From assembly GCA_947253945.1 (NCBI GenBank), contig CAMYAY010000002.1:1-64000 (forward strand): 64,000 bases of DNA, written 5' to 3'. The position numbers were made by a program, and so were the translations under genes. The DNA is from an uncultured Candidatus Saccharibacteria bacterium. Its GTDB lineage: Bacteria; Patescibacteriota; Saccharimonadia; Saccharimonadales; Saccharimonadaceae. The notes under the pieces were generated by a model. That model made no database searches. It saw nothing but the letters and a program-made list of their open reading frames with translations, and had not been told where the DNA came from. Shown piece by piece: positions 1 to 11,804 of this stretch (within the stretch, counting starts at the first letter, position 1; the number at the start of each line of letters is the position of its first letter).

Positions 1-20
1 GGATCAAACTCTCCGTAAAA
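1..20 (-). rRNA. rrs: 16S ribosomal RNA, 5' tip only
   Basis: Bases 1-12, read on the minus strand, are AGAGTTTGATCC, the near-universal start of bacterial 16S rRNA, preceded by TTTTACGG. The gene runs off the left edge, so only its first 20 or so bases are here. The mature 5' end is placed by analogy, about 7-8 bases before AGAGTTTGATC. Confidence 0.9.
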
Positions 21-181
21 GACTGTTTATTGCTAAACAGTACATTGTAGTTTTGAAACTAACATAAAAGATGTACTGACGAAATTGACTTGCACTACTA
101 AATTGTAAATTTGCAGTCTAACTTGAGAGCCCGTTGAGCCTTGGCCCGTTCGATTTAACCTCTCGCGCTTGACTGATTATT

Positions 182-210
182 ATGTTACAGCATTTGAGAC
201 GCGGGGTCAA
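182..210 (-). promoter_or_regulatory. rRNA operon promoter (TTGACC-N17-TAACAT)
   Basis: On the minus strand a -35 TTGACC (210-205) is separated by 17 bp from a -10 TAACAT (187-182), followed by a ~155-nt leader to the 16S 5' end. A small hairpin (CTGTTTA/TAAACAG, about 25-43) lies just before the 16S start. The stretch between about 210 and 403 holds no gene I can support. Confidence 0.65.
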
Positions 211-403
211 CACTTTTTAGGCAAAAAGTCGTAGTAAAATGTGCAACGTATTGACGTCATAGATTATACCTCTGTTAATTACCGCGCCCACCAACTAGCC
301 CAACCAAAAATCCCCTTGATTTGGCTAAAATCTAACCAAAGCGGCGCAGTTCTTATATATATGTATATACAGGCGCGGCAACAAACTATTATATATAGAC
401 AAC

Positions 404-429
404 AAAAAATCTCGCCGCATGGCGAGATT
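404..429 (-). terminator. Rho-independent terminator after the gyrBA-DUF212 operon
   Basis: Minus-strand stem ATCTCGCC/GGCGAGAT with a 4-nt loop, followed by a run of six T. It lies directly after the DUF212 stop and separates this operon from the rRNA promoter downstream. Confidence 0.85.
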
Positions 430-433
430 AGTT

Positions 434-940
434 TTAGTGAACGATGAACCCGATGGCTAAGCCGACCAGCAGTCCAAGCAAGCCGCCCGCCGCCACTTCT
501 TCCGGCAAGTGGCCGCGCGAGAAGTATGGCACATCGGTTTGCCGCCCCGTGTTCTTAAAAATCAGTTTGCTGTATTCTTCCTGTTTCTCCTTTGGCGCCT
601 CGCTAATCATCTTCATTAAGATAAGCCCCTGCTCGCCCACCGCGCGCCGCACATGCATCGCGTCGTAGGCCACAATCAGCATCAACATGAAGGCCACGCC
701 GAAGAGTGACGAGCCCAAGCCCTCACGCATGCCAATCACCACTGTTAGCGCCACAATCGATGCCGTGTGGGTGCTCGGCATGTTGCCCGACGAGAAGAAC
801 TCACGCAGCGTCACGCGCTTCTTACCCACCAGCAGCGACACCTTAGTCAACTGCCCGATGATGTAAGCCGCCAGTGCCGCCCAGAGGTACGGCGAGCTGA
901 TGAGGCCTTTAAATTGTATTGTGATATAGTTAACGTCCAC
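434..940 (-). CDS. Divergent PAP2 family (DUF212/YuiD-like) membrane protein
   Basis: 168 aa. The pattern SGNMPSTHTA (about residues 50-59), the later YDAMHVRRAVGEQG and the closing EVAAGGLLGLLVG are typical of DUF212 (YuiD) proteins, which are related to PAP2 acid phosphatases; the substrate is unknown. Several hydrophobic segments indicate an integral membrane protein. The start is GTG at 940, with a GGAG Shine-Dalgarno about 10 bases upstream. It follows gyrA by 12 bp and ends at an intrinsic terminator, so it is the last gene of the gyrB-gyrA operon. The family is recognised with good confidence, but not a biochemical role. Confidence 0.85.
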   Translation of the reverse strand: MDVNYITIQFKGLISSPYLWAALAAYIIGQLTKVSLLVGKKRVTLREFFSSGNMPSTHTASIVALTVVIGMREGLGSSLFGVAFMLMLIVAYDAMHVRRAVGEQGLILMKMISEAPKEKQEEYSKLIFKNTGRQTDVPYFSRGHLPEEVAAGGLLGLLVGLAIGFIVH

Positions 941-952
941 CCTGTTCTCCTT

Positions 953-3520
953 TTAGTTATCTTTTTCTGCTGTGTTATCATCATCCTTAGTGCCGTCATC
1001 TGAGACTAGCCCGACTGACACCACTGAATCGTCTTCATCAAGGCGCATAATACGCACGCCCTGCGTGGTGCGACCAAGGGTTGGAATGTCATTCAAGCCG
1101 ACACGAATGGTCTGACCGCCTGCCGAAATGGCAATGATTTCAGAGGTATCAACGTCAAGTGATCGCGCAGCGATTATGTTACCAGTCTTGGCAGTCACTA
1201 CGGCGGCCTTAATGCCGACGCCACCCCGCTTATGCACTGGGAAGTTCGACACCTTGGTCTTCTTGCCATAGCCCTTCTCGCTCATAATCAAGAGGCACTG
1301 GTCCTTCTGTGACTTGTCAACCACGTCCATACCAACTACGCGGTCACCTGGGCGCAAGCGCAAACCGCGCACGCCACGGGCACTACGGCCAATTGGGCGA
1401 GCATCAGCCTCACTGAAGCGAATCGCCTGACCGAAAGCTGTTGAAATAATCACATCAGCATCACCTGATGTCTTGCGCACCCAGCGCAATTCGTCGCCGT
1501 CGTCGAGCTTGATGGCAATCAAGCCGTTGGCGCGCACGGTCTCGTACTCCTTGGCTAGCGTCTTCTTGATAGTGCCATTGGTCGTAGCCATAAATAGGTA
1601 GCCGTCGCGGTGGTCAGCTTCGTCCTTGCTGTACTTCACAATTGACGTCACCTTTTCGTTAGGCTGCAATTGTAGTAAGTTTACCAACGCTACACCCTTG
1701 GCCTGCAAGCTAGCGGCCGGCACATCGTAGGCGCGGAGGCGGAAAATGCGCCCCTTGTTCGTGAAGAAGCTGAGGTAATCGTGTGTGGTAGCCGTAATTA
1801 GCTGGTCAACAATATCCGATTCCTTAGTTGTCACGCCACGCTTACCCTTGCCGCCACGATTCTGCTGGCGATAGGCTGCCATCGGGGTACGCTTGATGTA
1901 ATTTTCACTTGTTAGCAAAATTACAGCATCTTCCTCTGGTATTACGTCCTCATCCGCCATCTTGCCCAGCTCATGATTGATAATCTTGGTACGGCGCGGG
2001 TCGTCATACTTCGTCTTTAGGTCGACTAATTCCTGACGAATGATGTCAAGAATCTTCTGCTCGTCCGCCAAAATTGCCTCCAATTCCTTAATACGGCGAT
2101 GCAACTCGTTTAGCTCATCTTCAATCGCCTGACGGTCAAGACCGGTCAGCTTGCGCAACTGCATGGCCAGAATGGCACGCGCCTGAATTTCGCTCAGGTC
2201 AAAGTGCTCCATCAAGCCGTGCATAGCCGTATCGTAGTCTTTACTACCACGAATCAGCTTGATGACTTCATCGATGTTATCTAGGGCAATCTTCAAGCCC
2301 TCCAAGATGTGAGCGCGCTCCTTAGCCTTCTTAAGCTCAAATTCTGTGCGACGACGCACCACAATGCGGCGATGCTTGAGGTACTCGTTTAGGATGTCCT
2401 CTAGCCCCAGCACGCGCGGCTGAATGCCATCAACTAGCGCCAACATGTTGTAATGGAAGGTGGTCTGCAGCGCGGTATACTTGAACAACTGGTTCAAAAC
2501 TTTGTTCGGATAGGCATCCTTTTTGAGGTCAATCACCACGCGCACTTCGCCACGGGCAGATTCATCGCGAATGTCTTGAATGCCAACAATCTTCTTTTCG
2601 TTGACCATCTCGACAATCTTTTTTTGCAACGTCGCTTTATTTACACCATACGGGATTTCCTTCACCACAATCTGGTGACGTCCACGCTTGGTCTCACAAA
2701 TCTCTGTCACGGCGCGAATCACCACTGAACCGCGGCCCGTCAAGTAAGCCTGCTTCATAGCTGGGCCAGCGTACACCACGCCACCAGTTGGGAAGTCCGG
2801 CCCCTTCACTATCTTTAAGAGGTCGTCAATCGTTGTGGCATCTGAACCGTGGTCAATCAGGTAAATCACGGCATCGCACAGCTCACCCAGATTGTGGGTT
2901 GGGATGTTGGTCGCCATACCAACGGCAATACCAACTTGGCCGTTCAGCAGTAAGTTCGGCAACTTAGCCGGCAATACCACTGGCTCCTGCAACTCACCAT
3001 CATAGTTATCGCGAAAGTCCACTGTCTCTTTATCGAGGTCAACCAAAAGCTCGGCGCCTGCCTTACCCATTCGCGCCTCAGTATAACGGCTGGCAGCTGG
3101 CGGATCGCCATCCATTGAACCAAAGTTACCTTGGCCCTCCACTAGTGGGTAGCGCATCACCCAATCCTGCGCCAAGCGCACCATGGCATCATAAATTGCC
3201 GAGTCGCCGTGCGGGTGATATTTACCCATCACATCACCGACGATACGCGCCGACTTCACAAACTTTGTGCCAGGGCGCCAGCCATTTTTCTCCATGGTGT
3301 ATAAAATACGACGGTGAATCGGCTTCAGGCCGTCACGCACATCTGGCAATGCGCGGTCAATAATCACCGACATCGAGTAGCGCAAATAGCTATACTCCAT
3401 CACGTCTTCTACAGTCTTGAGCTCCACCACGCGGGAATGCTGCGCTTGGACGTTAACGGTCTCGCCAGTGGTTGGCACTGGTACATTCTGATTTTCTTGA
3501 TTCTCGTTCATCTCACTCAT
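953..3520 (-). CDS. gyrA: DNA gyrase subunit A
   Basis: 855 aa, the breakage-reunion subunit of DNA gyrase, which with GyrB introduces negative supercoils. The catalytic tyrosine lies in SRYTEARM (about residue 135). The C-terminal third carries the GyrA-box region ([11 protein letters not shown]) and beta-pinwheel repeats ([39 protein letters not shown]). The GyrA box distinguishes it from ParC and predicts DNA wrapping. The start ATG has a GGAGATAGAG Shine-Dalgarno and lies 12 bp after the gyrB stop. The far C-terminus is acidic ([15 protein letters not shown]), as in many gyrases. Confidence 0.97.
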   Translation of the reverse strand: MSEMNENQENQNVPVPTTGETVNVQAQHSRVVELKTVEDVMEYSYLRYSMSVIIDRALPDVRDGLKPIHRRILYTMEKNGWRPGTKFVKSARIVGDVMGKYHPHGDSAIYDAMVRLAQDWVMRYPLVEGQGNFGSMDGDPPAASRYTEARMGKAGAELLVDLDKETVDFRDNYDGELQEPVVLPAKLPNLLLNGQVGIAVGMATNIPTHNLGELCDAVIYLIDHGSDATTIDDLLKIVKGPDFPTGGVVYAGPAMKQAYLTGRGSVVIRAVTEICETKRGRHQIVVKEIPYGVNKATLQKKIVEMVNEKKIVGIQDIRDESARGEVRVVIDLKKDAYPNKVLNQLFKYTALQTTFHYNMLALVDGIQPRVLGLEDILNEYLKHRRIVVRRRTEFELKKAKERAHILEGLKIALDNIDEVIKLIRGSKDYDTAMHGLMEHFDLSEIQARAILAMQLRKLTGLDRQAIEDELNELHRRIKELEAILADEQKILDIIRQELVDLKTKYDDPRRTKIINHELGKMADEDVIPEEDAVILLTSENYIKRTPMAAYRQQNRGGKGKRGVTTKESDIVDQLITATTHDYLSFFTNKGRIFRLRAYDVPAASLQAKGVALVNLLQLQPNEKVTSIVKYSKDEADHRDGYLFMATTNGTIKKTLAKEYETVRANGLIAIKLDDGDELRWVRKTSGDADVIISTAFGQAIRFSEADARPIGRSARGVRGLRLRPGDRVVGMDVVDKSQKDQCLLIMSEKGYGKKTKVSNFPVHKRGGVGIKAAVVTAKTGNIIAARSLDVDTSEIIAISAGGQTIRVGLNDIPTLGRTTQGVRIMRLDEDDSVVSVGLVSDDGTKDDDNTAEKDN

Positions 3521-3532
3521 CTCTATCTCCTA

Positions 3533-5557
<2,025 letters not shown>

Positions 5558-5570
5558 TTACGCAATGCTT

Positions 5571-5602
5571 CTATTTTACCAATTTAATCTGATTAAGTCA
5601 AT
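5571..5602 (-). promoter_or_regulatory. gyrB promoter
   Basis: Minus strand: TTGACT, about 17 bp, then TAAAAT, about 30 bp ahead of the gyrB ATG. It is the only good sigma-70-like match in the ~200-bp gap before the TraG-like gene. Confidence 0.6.
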
Positions 5603-5739
5603 TGTAAGCCATTTACAGCCGTTTTAAGGCGTCTAAACGCCATTTTGAACAATATAATTACACAATAAGCCCACTACCTTTCTAGCCCAAATACCTCAGT
5701 AAATGAGCTAGAATGTAGCGCAAGGCTTCGTACGCCTAG

Positions 5740-8700
5740 CTAGCGGCGTGGCGGCTGTGGCTGACTGGGCTGCTGGTGCAAGTCGTACTGCATCACGGCC
5801 TGTGGGTAAAGCGGTCGATCGGAGTGCACTACCGGCATCGGTGGAATTACCTGTGGCGCTTGCGGAGCGCGCTGTGTTTGTGGTGGCATTGCCTGAGGCA
5901 TTGGCATCATCTGTGGCGCTGGATATCCCTGGTACCCCTGTGGCGGCATTTGTGACGCTGACATCGGCTGCGGCTGCATCACTGGTGTAGCAAACTGCTG
6001 CGGCTGAGCAGGCTGGACGAATCGAACAGGCTGTTGCGCCATATTCGGCGGATACTGCCCTGACATAGGTGTACGTGGCGGCATTGCCTGAGGCGTTGGC
6101 ATCATCTGCGGCGCTGGTTGCGCTGGAGCTGGTCGTGGTGGCACTGATTGAACTGGTTGGGTTGGCTGAGCTACATTAGCAGCATGTGACACATGAGCAG
6201 GCTTAGTAGCAGACGAGCTTGGCTGAGCCGCTGAGGTAGAATTGTGACGCAACTGGTCGGCGCGCGCCTCTAGCCAGTCGCCAAGGAAGCTACTTTTGCC
6301 ATCAGAATGTTTGTCCTGATGCTTATTCGACGCGGCAGGCGCAACAGAAAGACGTGCTCGAATCTCTGCTTCAACTTGAGCGCGTGAAATGCCGTACTTC
6401 ATTGCCGAAAGCTGCCTTAACTTATCCGCTAGCTGCTCATTTGGATGCCCCATTGGCGGTGGCAAGCGCAACGAGAACGGCGAAGTCGGCGAGCCGTTAA
6501 GCAACATCTTCACGGCGGCGGTATAGTTCGGCATGTACTGCAAATCTTCAGTATCAAACACCGGTGCGAACAACTTAACGATATTCTCGGCGTCCTCCGA
6601 ACCCACGCGGCCGATGATAAACGAACCCGTGTTACCCATAATAGCGGCGCGAATCTTGTCCGTCAGCTGCGTCACAAACTGGTTCGCCACGGTTAGACTG
6701 AGGCGATACTTACGTGCCTCAGACAGAATAGATTCAAACGAGTCAGTGGCAAAGTTCTGAAACTCATCCACGAACAGACAGAAGTCGCGGCGCTCCGCCT
6801 CTGGTATATTAGCGCGCGACATAGCCGCGGCTTGAAACTTCATCACAAACACCATACCAAGGAGCTTAGCCGGCATCTCGCCCAACTTACCTTTCGACAG
6901 GTTGACGAGCAAAATCTTACCTTCGTCCATCACCTTACGGAGGTTCACTGTAGAGTGCACCTGTCCCAAAATGTTACTCATCATCGTGTTTTCGAAGTCC
7001 GCCCACTTCGAGACCACCCAAGAAGTCACCTCACCGGCGTCGTTCGAACGCTGGGCGTTCGGCCATTCCTTTGTCCAGAAGTCGATAGCACGCTGATTCT
7101 TGAGGTACTTAATCTTTGGCTTAGCAAAATCAGGGTCAACCAGCACTTTCGGGATATCCATAAACGTGCCGCCTTTCGGGTCGGCCATCAAGAGCAATGC
7201 GGCATTGCGCACAATGTTTGCCATGCGCGGCCCCACAATACCTTGGTGTTGCGGGTCGTACAATGAATACAGCATGTTCATCGTCTCGGCAATGATATAA
7301 TCTTGTGTTCGTTCTGGGTCTGGGTCATTCGGGTCAATCTCGAACAAGTTCATACCAATCGGGTTGTCCATATCCGACGGGTTGAAGTAAATTACGTCAT
7401 CAATGCGGTCACTTGGCACCATGGACAACAATTTTTCGGCGCTGTCGCCGTGCGGGTCGATAAAGGCAAAGCCCTTGCCTGCCACCATATCCTGCAACGC
7501 CAAGTTCTCCAGGAAGACAGACTTACCCATACCAGTTGCACCCATCACGTAGATGTGGCGACGACGGTCGTTATCACCCAAGCGAATCGCCTTCTTGCGC
7601 CCACGATAAATATTGTATCCAAGCAGCAGGCCCTTATCCATCACTAGAGCTGGGCCATCCACCTCCTTAAAGTGCTGGCGTTCCACCTGAGTTGATGGCA
7701 CGTTGGTTTGGTCTGGCAAGTGGAAGATTGAGGCTAGCTCAATAGTATTCAAAATATTTTTATCATCTTCCTGCGGGAAGAAACGCATAATATAGTTGGT
7801 CGCGAACTGCTCCGTGTTTTCCATCGGCTTAAATTTAAAGCTGTTGTTGTTCGGCGAATTGAATAGCGCGAAGGCAGAGACCACGCCGCCCACCAGCTGG
7901 CGTGACCGCTCAAGGTTCGGACAAGAAGCAATTAGGCGAATCTTTACCTCATAGCCGGCATAACGCGCCTTCTCTTCCATGGCTTCCACGCGCGCCTGTT
8001 CAACGCCACTCAGCGGCTTCGCTTCCTTACCTTTTTCTTTTTCCTTGTCAGCGCTCGGCGGTTGCCAAAGAGCGGCAAAAATTTGCCCGAAGTATTTCAA
8101 GCCCTTACCGCCCGCCGAGGTGTCCTTCTTGCCTTCGCGGATATTCTGCGCCTTGGTCTCAATCGATTTTACCCAACCTGACTTGGCCGGGCGTAGTAAA
8201 ATTTGCAACCCCAACCCATCGCCACGCTGCGCCACGGAAAACGCATTCAAAATAGCACCCGTAGCATCGCGCTTGGTCTCCTTATAGGTTGCAATTGGCG
8301 ACTCAAACGAATTGGCCAACACAAATTCACCACCCGACACGCCACTAATCTTAGTAGTCGGGTTGAATAAATTCAGCTCCTCAACTTCCTCAAGTTGCGC
8401 CGTTGGGTAAGCGGCAATGATTGCCTGTTTAATAGCGTCAATCAGCACCGTCGGCACCACAGCATAGTAGTGAATCAGCCCGCCATGCGCCACAATCTCG
8501 AATGACATGTGCCGCTGGCCGTAAAAACTGCTCTTAAAACCTCTGGTAGCTGTAGACAAAATCACATTATACATCGTCTGCGCCTGAGAAATCATCTCAT
8601 CGGCTACGTCACGCGTATCACGCCCGCCAACCTTAATATCTTCACTTGGCGGCGGCAAGTGAATTAGAATCGGCACCATCTTGAGGCTGCGCTCGTAGTT

Positions 8701-8817
8701 CTTCTGCTCACGCAAACGCGCCCGATAAACCACAAAAGCTGCGATACAGCAGGCCGCCGTCACGCCAAAAATCATTAGGATTAACAGTAGTGGTATAACA
8801 GCTGAACTAATATCCAT
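5740..8817 (-). CDS. Membrane-anchored TraG/VirD4-like (type IV secretion) ATPase
   Basis: 1025 aa. An N-terminal membrane helix (about 7-31) is followed by a ~390-residue region. A RecA-like ATPase comes next, with Walker A GATGMGKS (about 424-431), the HGDSAEK segment after it, and Walker B LFVDEFQNF (about 684) followed by ARKYRLSLTVANQ, the pattern of VirD4/TraD/TraG coupling ATPases. Residues from about 860 onward are a low-complexity Pro/Gln/Met-rich tail. ATPases of this kind pump DNA or protein through membranes. There are no conjugation genes, relaxase or pilus genes here, so a house-keeping secretion or DNA-handling role is inferred. It starts 2 bp after the stop of the 157-aa gene upstream, so the two are cotranscribed. 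Confidence 0.8.
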   Translation of the reverse strand: MDISSAVIPLLLILMIFGVTAACCIAAFVVYRARLREQKNYERSLKMVPILIHLPPPSEDIKVGGRDTRDVADEMISQAQTMYNVILSTATRGFKSSFYGQRHMSFEIVAHGGLIHYYAVVPTVLIDAIKQAIIAAYPTAQLEEVEELNLFNPTTKISGVSGGEFVLANSFESPIATYKETKRDATGAILNAFSVAQRGDGLGLQILLRPAKSGWVKSIETKAQNIREGKKDTSAGGKGLKYFGQIFAALWQPPSADKEKEKGKEAKPLSGVEQARVEAMEEKARYAGYEVKIRLIASCPNLERSRQLVGGVVSAFALFNSPNNNSFKFKPMENTEQFATNYIMRFFPQEDDKNILNTIELASIFHLPDQTNVPSTQVERQHFKEVDGPALVMDKGLLLGYNIYRGRKKAIRLGDNDRRRHIYVMGATGMGKSVFLENLALQDMVAGKGFAFIDPHGDSAEKLLSMVPSDRIDDVIYFNPSDMDNPIGMNLFEIDPNDPDPERTQDYIIAETMNMLYSLYDPQHQGIVGPRMANIVRNAALLLMADPKGGTFMDIPKVLVDPDFAKPKIKYLKNQRAIDFWTKEWPNAQRSNDAGEVTSWVVSKWADFENTMMSNILGQVHSTVNLRKVMDEGKILLVNLSKGKLGEMPAKLLGMVFVMKFQAAAMSRANIPEAERRDFCLFVDEFQNFATDSFESILSEARKYRLSLTVANQFVTQLTDKIRAAIMGNTGSFIIGRVGSEDAENIVKLFAPVFDTEDLQYMPNYTAAVKMLLNGSPTSPFSLRLPPPMGHPNEQLADKLRQLSAMKYGISRAQVEAEIRARLSVAPAASNKHQDKHSDGKSSFLGDWLEARADQLRHNSTSAAQPSSSATKPAHVSHAANVAQPTQPVQSVPPRPAPAQPAPQMMPTPQAMPPRTPMSGQYPPNMAQQPVRFVQPAQPQQFATPVMQPQPMSASQMPPQGYQGYPAPQMMPMPQAMPPQTQRAPQAPQVIPPMPVVHSDRPLYPQAVMQYDLHQQPSQPQPPRR

Positions 8818-8819
8818 CG

Positions 8820-9293
8820 TTACAACTTCGGCGCTTCGCCGATGACCCTCCCGAATCGTTTCTTTACATAATCACGCATCATAGCAGAGATATTCATTTG
8901 CTGGCGATACGGGTCCAGTGAATTCTTGGCAATCTCAGCCTTCACCTTACCCACCCATTCGCGTTCAATCTTGTCAGTATCAGCAGCACCATCAGGGTCG
9001 GAAGTTGCCATGCTAGAGGTTGCCTGAGCGGTTGCTGGTGTAGGATTAGCCGCCACTGGCTGCTGCGGTGGTTGCACTAACTGCTCCGCCGCCAACGCCT
9101 CCTGCTCAAGCCGAGCAATCTGTTCAGCCCGTGACTGCGCTGGGTCGCCGTTCATAACGTTTGCAGTATTCATTGCACCAGTGTTGTAATTTGGCGCCAT
9201 AAAATTACCCACCTGTGATTGCGGCATCATATTTGGTCGTGCAACTGGTCTTGGTGTTTGTTCAATATGTGGCTGATTACTTGTCGGTGCCAT
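8820..9293 (-). CDS. Conserved-looking hypothetical protein paired with the TraG-like ATPase
   Basis: 157 aa. The first ~95 residues are low complexity (Pro, Gln, Asn, Ala). The last ~50 (KIEREWVGKVKAEIAKNSLDPYRQQ...MMRDYVKKRFGRVIG) form a charged helical segment that recurs as a short domain beside such ATPases as far as I recall. No signal peptide or membrane helix. It ends 2 bp before the TraG-like start, suggesting a joint operon and perhaps a physical partnership. The ATG lies 8 bp after a TATAAT box, so the mRNA is probably leaderless. Function unknown. Confidence 0.75.
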   Translation of the reverse strand: MAPTSNQPHIEQTPRPVARPNMMPQSQVGNFMAPNYNTGAMNTANVMNGDPAQSRAEQIARLEQEALAAEQLVQPPQQPVAANPTPATAQATSSMATSDPDGAADTDKIEREWVGKVKAEIAKNSLDPYRQQMNISAMMRDYVKKRFGRVIGEAPKL

Positions 9294-9301
9294 ATACCGC
9301 T

Positions 9302-9307
9302 ATTATA
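9302..9307 (-). promoter_or_regulatory. -10 box for a leaderless transcript (8820-9293 gene and TraG-like gene)
   Basis: TATAAT on the minus strand, preceded by TGC (extended -10) and followed after 8 bp by the start codon. No room for a Shine-Dalgarno. Confidence 0.6.
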
Positions 9308-9376
9308 GCATAAACGTATTGAATGAATACAATTTTTAAATAGATTTCTGTTGTGTAATTGTCGCCATTAAATAAT

Positions 9377-9781
9377 TTATTTTAGGCGCTTCATCGTATA
9401 CAGGATTGCTAACGCCTCAGTAACCGTTATTAAAACGACATCAAGTAACCCTAGTTTTCCAATGGAATTGAATGACATTAAGACAATCGGCACAAAGCTT
9501 AAAATGACGCAAATAGCAATCAGCCGCCGGTAGTAAAGCGCTTGCTTAACCCCTGCCAACGCCGACGCTGGCAATGGCCGGATAAGCCGATATGAGTAGT
9601 AGCCTAACGTAGCAAGGAACATAATCACCCCGAGTGACGCCATGTAAATTAAAAAGAAGACTAGCAAGATACCAGCAAGTCCGCTCGTATCAGGGCTAGT
9701 CAAATTCAGCACGGCCGCCAGCGCCACAATTGACACGACAAAGCTAGCAACTGCTGTATAAATAAGATTTTTGCACCTCAT
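9377..9781 (-). CDS. Small integral membrane protein of unknown function
   Basis: 134 aa with about four hydrophobic segments (around 7-28, 36-66, 84-106 and 112-130) and a positively charged C-terminus (MKRLK). I recognise no family. The ATG lies 9 bp after a TAAAAT box and has no Shine-Dalgarno, so it is another likely leaderless gene. It stands alone, oriented like its neighbours. Confidence 0.6.
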   Translation of the reverse strand: MRCKNLIYTAVASFVVSIVALAAVLNLTSPDTSGLAGILLVFFLIYMASLGVIMFLATLGYYSYRLIRPLPASALAGVKQALYYRRLIAICVILSFVPIVLMSFNSIGKLGLLDVVLITVTEALAILYTMKRLK

Positions 9782-9984
9782 TATGCTTATATTTTATAGA
9801 ATTTGGGGCAGTAAGGCAATATGCTCAAGGTTTGCGGGAACCGAACTTGCCCTACTACCCCGAAGAGATGGAGGAGAGGAGGATACTGACATAATCGTCA
9901 GGAAAAGTACTATAAGAGAGGCCGCTGGCTGCACAAGTTGGTGAAGTCTAAAGTGCGACAAGCTCATCCGCCAAACTAAAATCT

Positions 9985-10392
9985 AAAAAAGGGCGCGAGT
10001 CACCGGTAGCACAGCCAACAACCTTTCACTGACCGCTCCCGTTCGGGAGCATATCTGCGGAGCTAAGCGCTCCTAGAGAGCGCCTCCGCTCGACGCATGT
10101 TTGCAACAGAGTGACGGCACTAGCCGCACACTAACGCAAAGTACTCTTTGCCGCGAGGCTAAGACCGTCATTCCTGCTGCAAACAAACTAGTTTTATGGA
10201 AGAGCGACTTATGGGGCTGCGTTCTCACTTTAAAACCAGCGATGGTCGGTGTCGATGACCTTATCAATCATCTATTTTGTTTGTTCTGTTTGTTTAATGG
10301 GTAATGTACAAGCTGGATTGGTGACAACTTTGAAGCGAACTTTTATCAAATTGTTTAATTTTTGTTTGCTTGTCTTTTTGTCTTTCAAGCTT
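9985..10392 (-). ncRNA. Candidate structured non-coding RNA
   Basis: No convincing reading frame, but several strong secondary structures on the minus strand: a nested stem CGGAG-GCGCTC...GAGCGC...CTCCG (about 10054-10087) and a tight hairpin GCTCCC-GAAC-GGGAGC (about 10035-10050). A good promoter lies upstream at 10399-10427, and a TTTTTT tract at 9990-9985 closes the region. The hairpin directly before that tract is weak, so the 3' end is uncertain. It lacks the GGAA-tetraloop signature of SRP RNA. I cannot assign a family. Confidence 0.35.
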
Positions 10393-10398
10393 GTTTTA

Positions 10399-10427
10399 AG
10401 TCTATCAAATTTTAGTGCTTATGTCAA
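10399..10427 (-). promoter_or_regulatory. Promoter TTGACA-N17-TAGACT
   Basis: A consensus -35 (10427-10422) with exactly 17 bp to TAGACT (10404-10399), followed by a very A-rich early transcribed region and then the structured region at 9985-10110. It is the only consensus -35 in this gap on that strand. Confidence 0.5.
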
Positions 10428-11124
10428 CTATTTTGGCGCACTTTGTATTGTTATTTTTATAACATTTATCTAGTAGCAGGTTTCGCTTAAGTTTAGTTTT
10501 TGGCGTGTCTAGTGTTGTAAATATGTATATTGTTTAATTATTTTTATTTGACGTCAAGTTTTTTACAACGCTCCAGCCGGCACGTTTAAGCTACAATATC
10601 CACCTAAATTTAGATCCCAATCAGGCTCCACCACTAGCCTAAGGCAAAGTCGTTAGACTCGCCGCACGGCATCCAACCCAAGAAAGCAAATCGCGCGCGG
10701 TAGCAAAACCGGCACCCAAAAAAACAACGGGCCGGCCAGTCAACCAACCATGAGCGTGTTAATAACATCTAGTCCTCACCAGCCCAGCGCGTAATTCGCG
10801 TAGTCACTCGCAAGCAGCCAGACATTTACGTAGCACAAGCGTCGCGCACGCCGCCAAGCCATAACGAACTATCATCAACGCGCTAAAAGACTCAAAGCTA
10901 GCAATTGCGCGGACGCCGCCAGCTAGTATTGGCAAATTCGCGCGCGGAGCGCGCCGTCAAATCGACAATTTTGCCGACCGCGTGGCAAATAAAGCTCAAA
11001 CCGCTCGCCAATACAAGTTGTGTTCATTTTTTCATGGCATTTTAGTCCGAAATGGCGCCCTAAAGGCGTCTAATGGCCAAAATAAGGCCTCAGACAACAA
11101 ATTAATGGCTTGATTTACGACAAA
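10428..11124. other. Gene-poor spacer, no feature seen
   Basis: About 700 bp with no supported coding region, RNA gene or repeat. The left part is T-rich on the plus strand and the right part GC-rich. It may be degraded sequence. Confidence 0.5.
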
Positions 11125-11126
11125 AT

Positions 11127-11240
11127 CAAAAAACGACCAGCTGCGAGAATTACTGGTCGTTCAAGAAGATAGATTTATGTAGTTAATAATGTTTATTTTT
11201 GTGTGCGCTGCTTATGAATATATTTTTTATTCATAAGCTA
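11127..11240 (-). ncRNA. Candidate ~110-nt small RNA with its own promoter and terminator
   Basis: A consensus promoter at 11246-11274 predicts a start near 11240. The transcript would form a hairpin (GCTTATGAAT / ATTCATAAGC, about 11213-11239), an A-rich linker, and a 9-bp terminator stem AACGACCAG/CTGGTCGTT followed by T6 (11161-11128). It contains a 13-codon frame starting MNKKYIHKQ, so a small peptide is an alternative. It does not match any RNA family I know. Confidence 0.5.
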
Positions 11241-11245
11241 CTTTA

Positions 11246-11274
11246 ATAATAGACCACTCTAAAAAGACTGTCAA
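11246..11274 (-). promoter_or_regulatory. Consensus promoter TTGACA-N17-TATTAT
   Basis: -35 TTGACA at 11274-11269, spacer of exactly 17 bp, -10 TATTAT at 11251-11246. It lies downstream of the tmRNA terminator and therefore drives a separate short unit. Confidence 0.7.
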
Positions 11275-11345
11275 CATTTTTTATAGCTTTATTTTGGTAA
11301 TTTTTACTACATTGTAGCCGAATTCTGGGGAAAACTTGGCCGAAC

Positions 11346-11369
11346 AAAAAACAGGGCTACACTGCCCTG
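11346..11369 (-). terminator. tmRNA terminator
   Basis: Stem CAGGGC/GCCCTG followed by six T on the minus strand, 15 bp after the tmRNA 3' end. Confidence 0.8.
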
Positions 11370-11383
11370 CCTCTGATAATGTC

Positions 11384-11804
11384 TGGTGGAGCTGGCGGGT
11401 ACCGACCCCGCGTCCAAATGGTAACCTGATAATCATCTACGAAGCCTAGTTACTTGCAAAACTGAGGTCAGGCCAATTCTTATCAAGTAACAACGATGAA
11501 TTGGTGCTGATTTGCGTTGGATTTCACCATAGAGGGCGGCAAAACGCCTCTACTGGCTAAGCAACATAGCTATGACACCCCAGAACGCCTATCTTGCGTC
11601 GGCGTTAGGATGGGCTGCGAAAATAAAAAACTAGTGTAAAACTAGGCAGCAACTGCAACTGCAGCTAGCTTAGGAGCAAAAGCATCCTTGACGCTGGCTA
11701 CAAATGCCTGCAAACGTGATTTTGCATTTATTATGTGATTGTAAGTGATCAACTACTCGCAAATTACCCTGTTAAATTCCATCTGTCAAAGCATATTCAG
11801 CCCC
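11384..11804 (-). ncRNA. ssrA: Transfer-messenger RNA (tmRNA)
   Basis: The 3' end has a T-arm like that of tRNA and ends CCAGCTCCACCA; the 5' end begins GGGGCTGAATATGC. The two ends pair over seven bases (GGGGCTG with CAGCTCC), forming the Ala-type acceptor stem with encoded CCA. Inside, an open tag frame resumes probably at GCA (11725) and ends KLAAVAVAA followed by TAG near 11642. The tag is about 27 residues, clearly longer than the ~10-residue enterobacterial tag. tmRNA rescues stalled ribosomes and marks the products for proteolysis. Confidence 0.92.

Noticed and set aside
5740..9293. Integrated conjugative element around the TraG/VirD4-like ATPase
   Set aside because: No relaxase, pilus or integration genes nearby; it is flanked by gyrase genes and looks chromosomal.
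10101..10473. Short open frames in the 10-kb gap
   Set aside because: Overlapping frames on both strands, no ribosome-binding sites, T-rich composition; better explained as non-coding.
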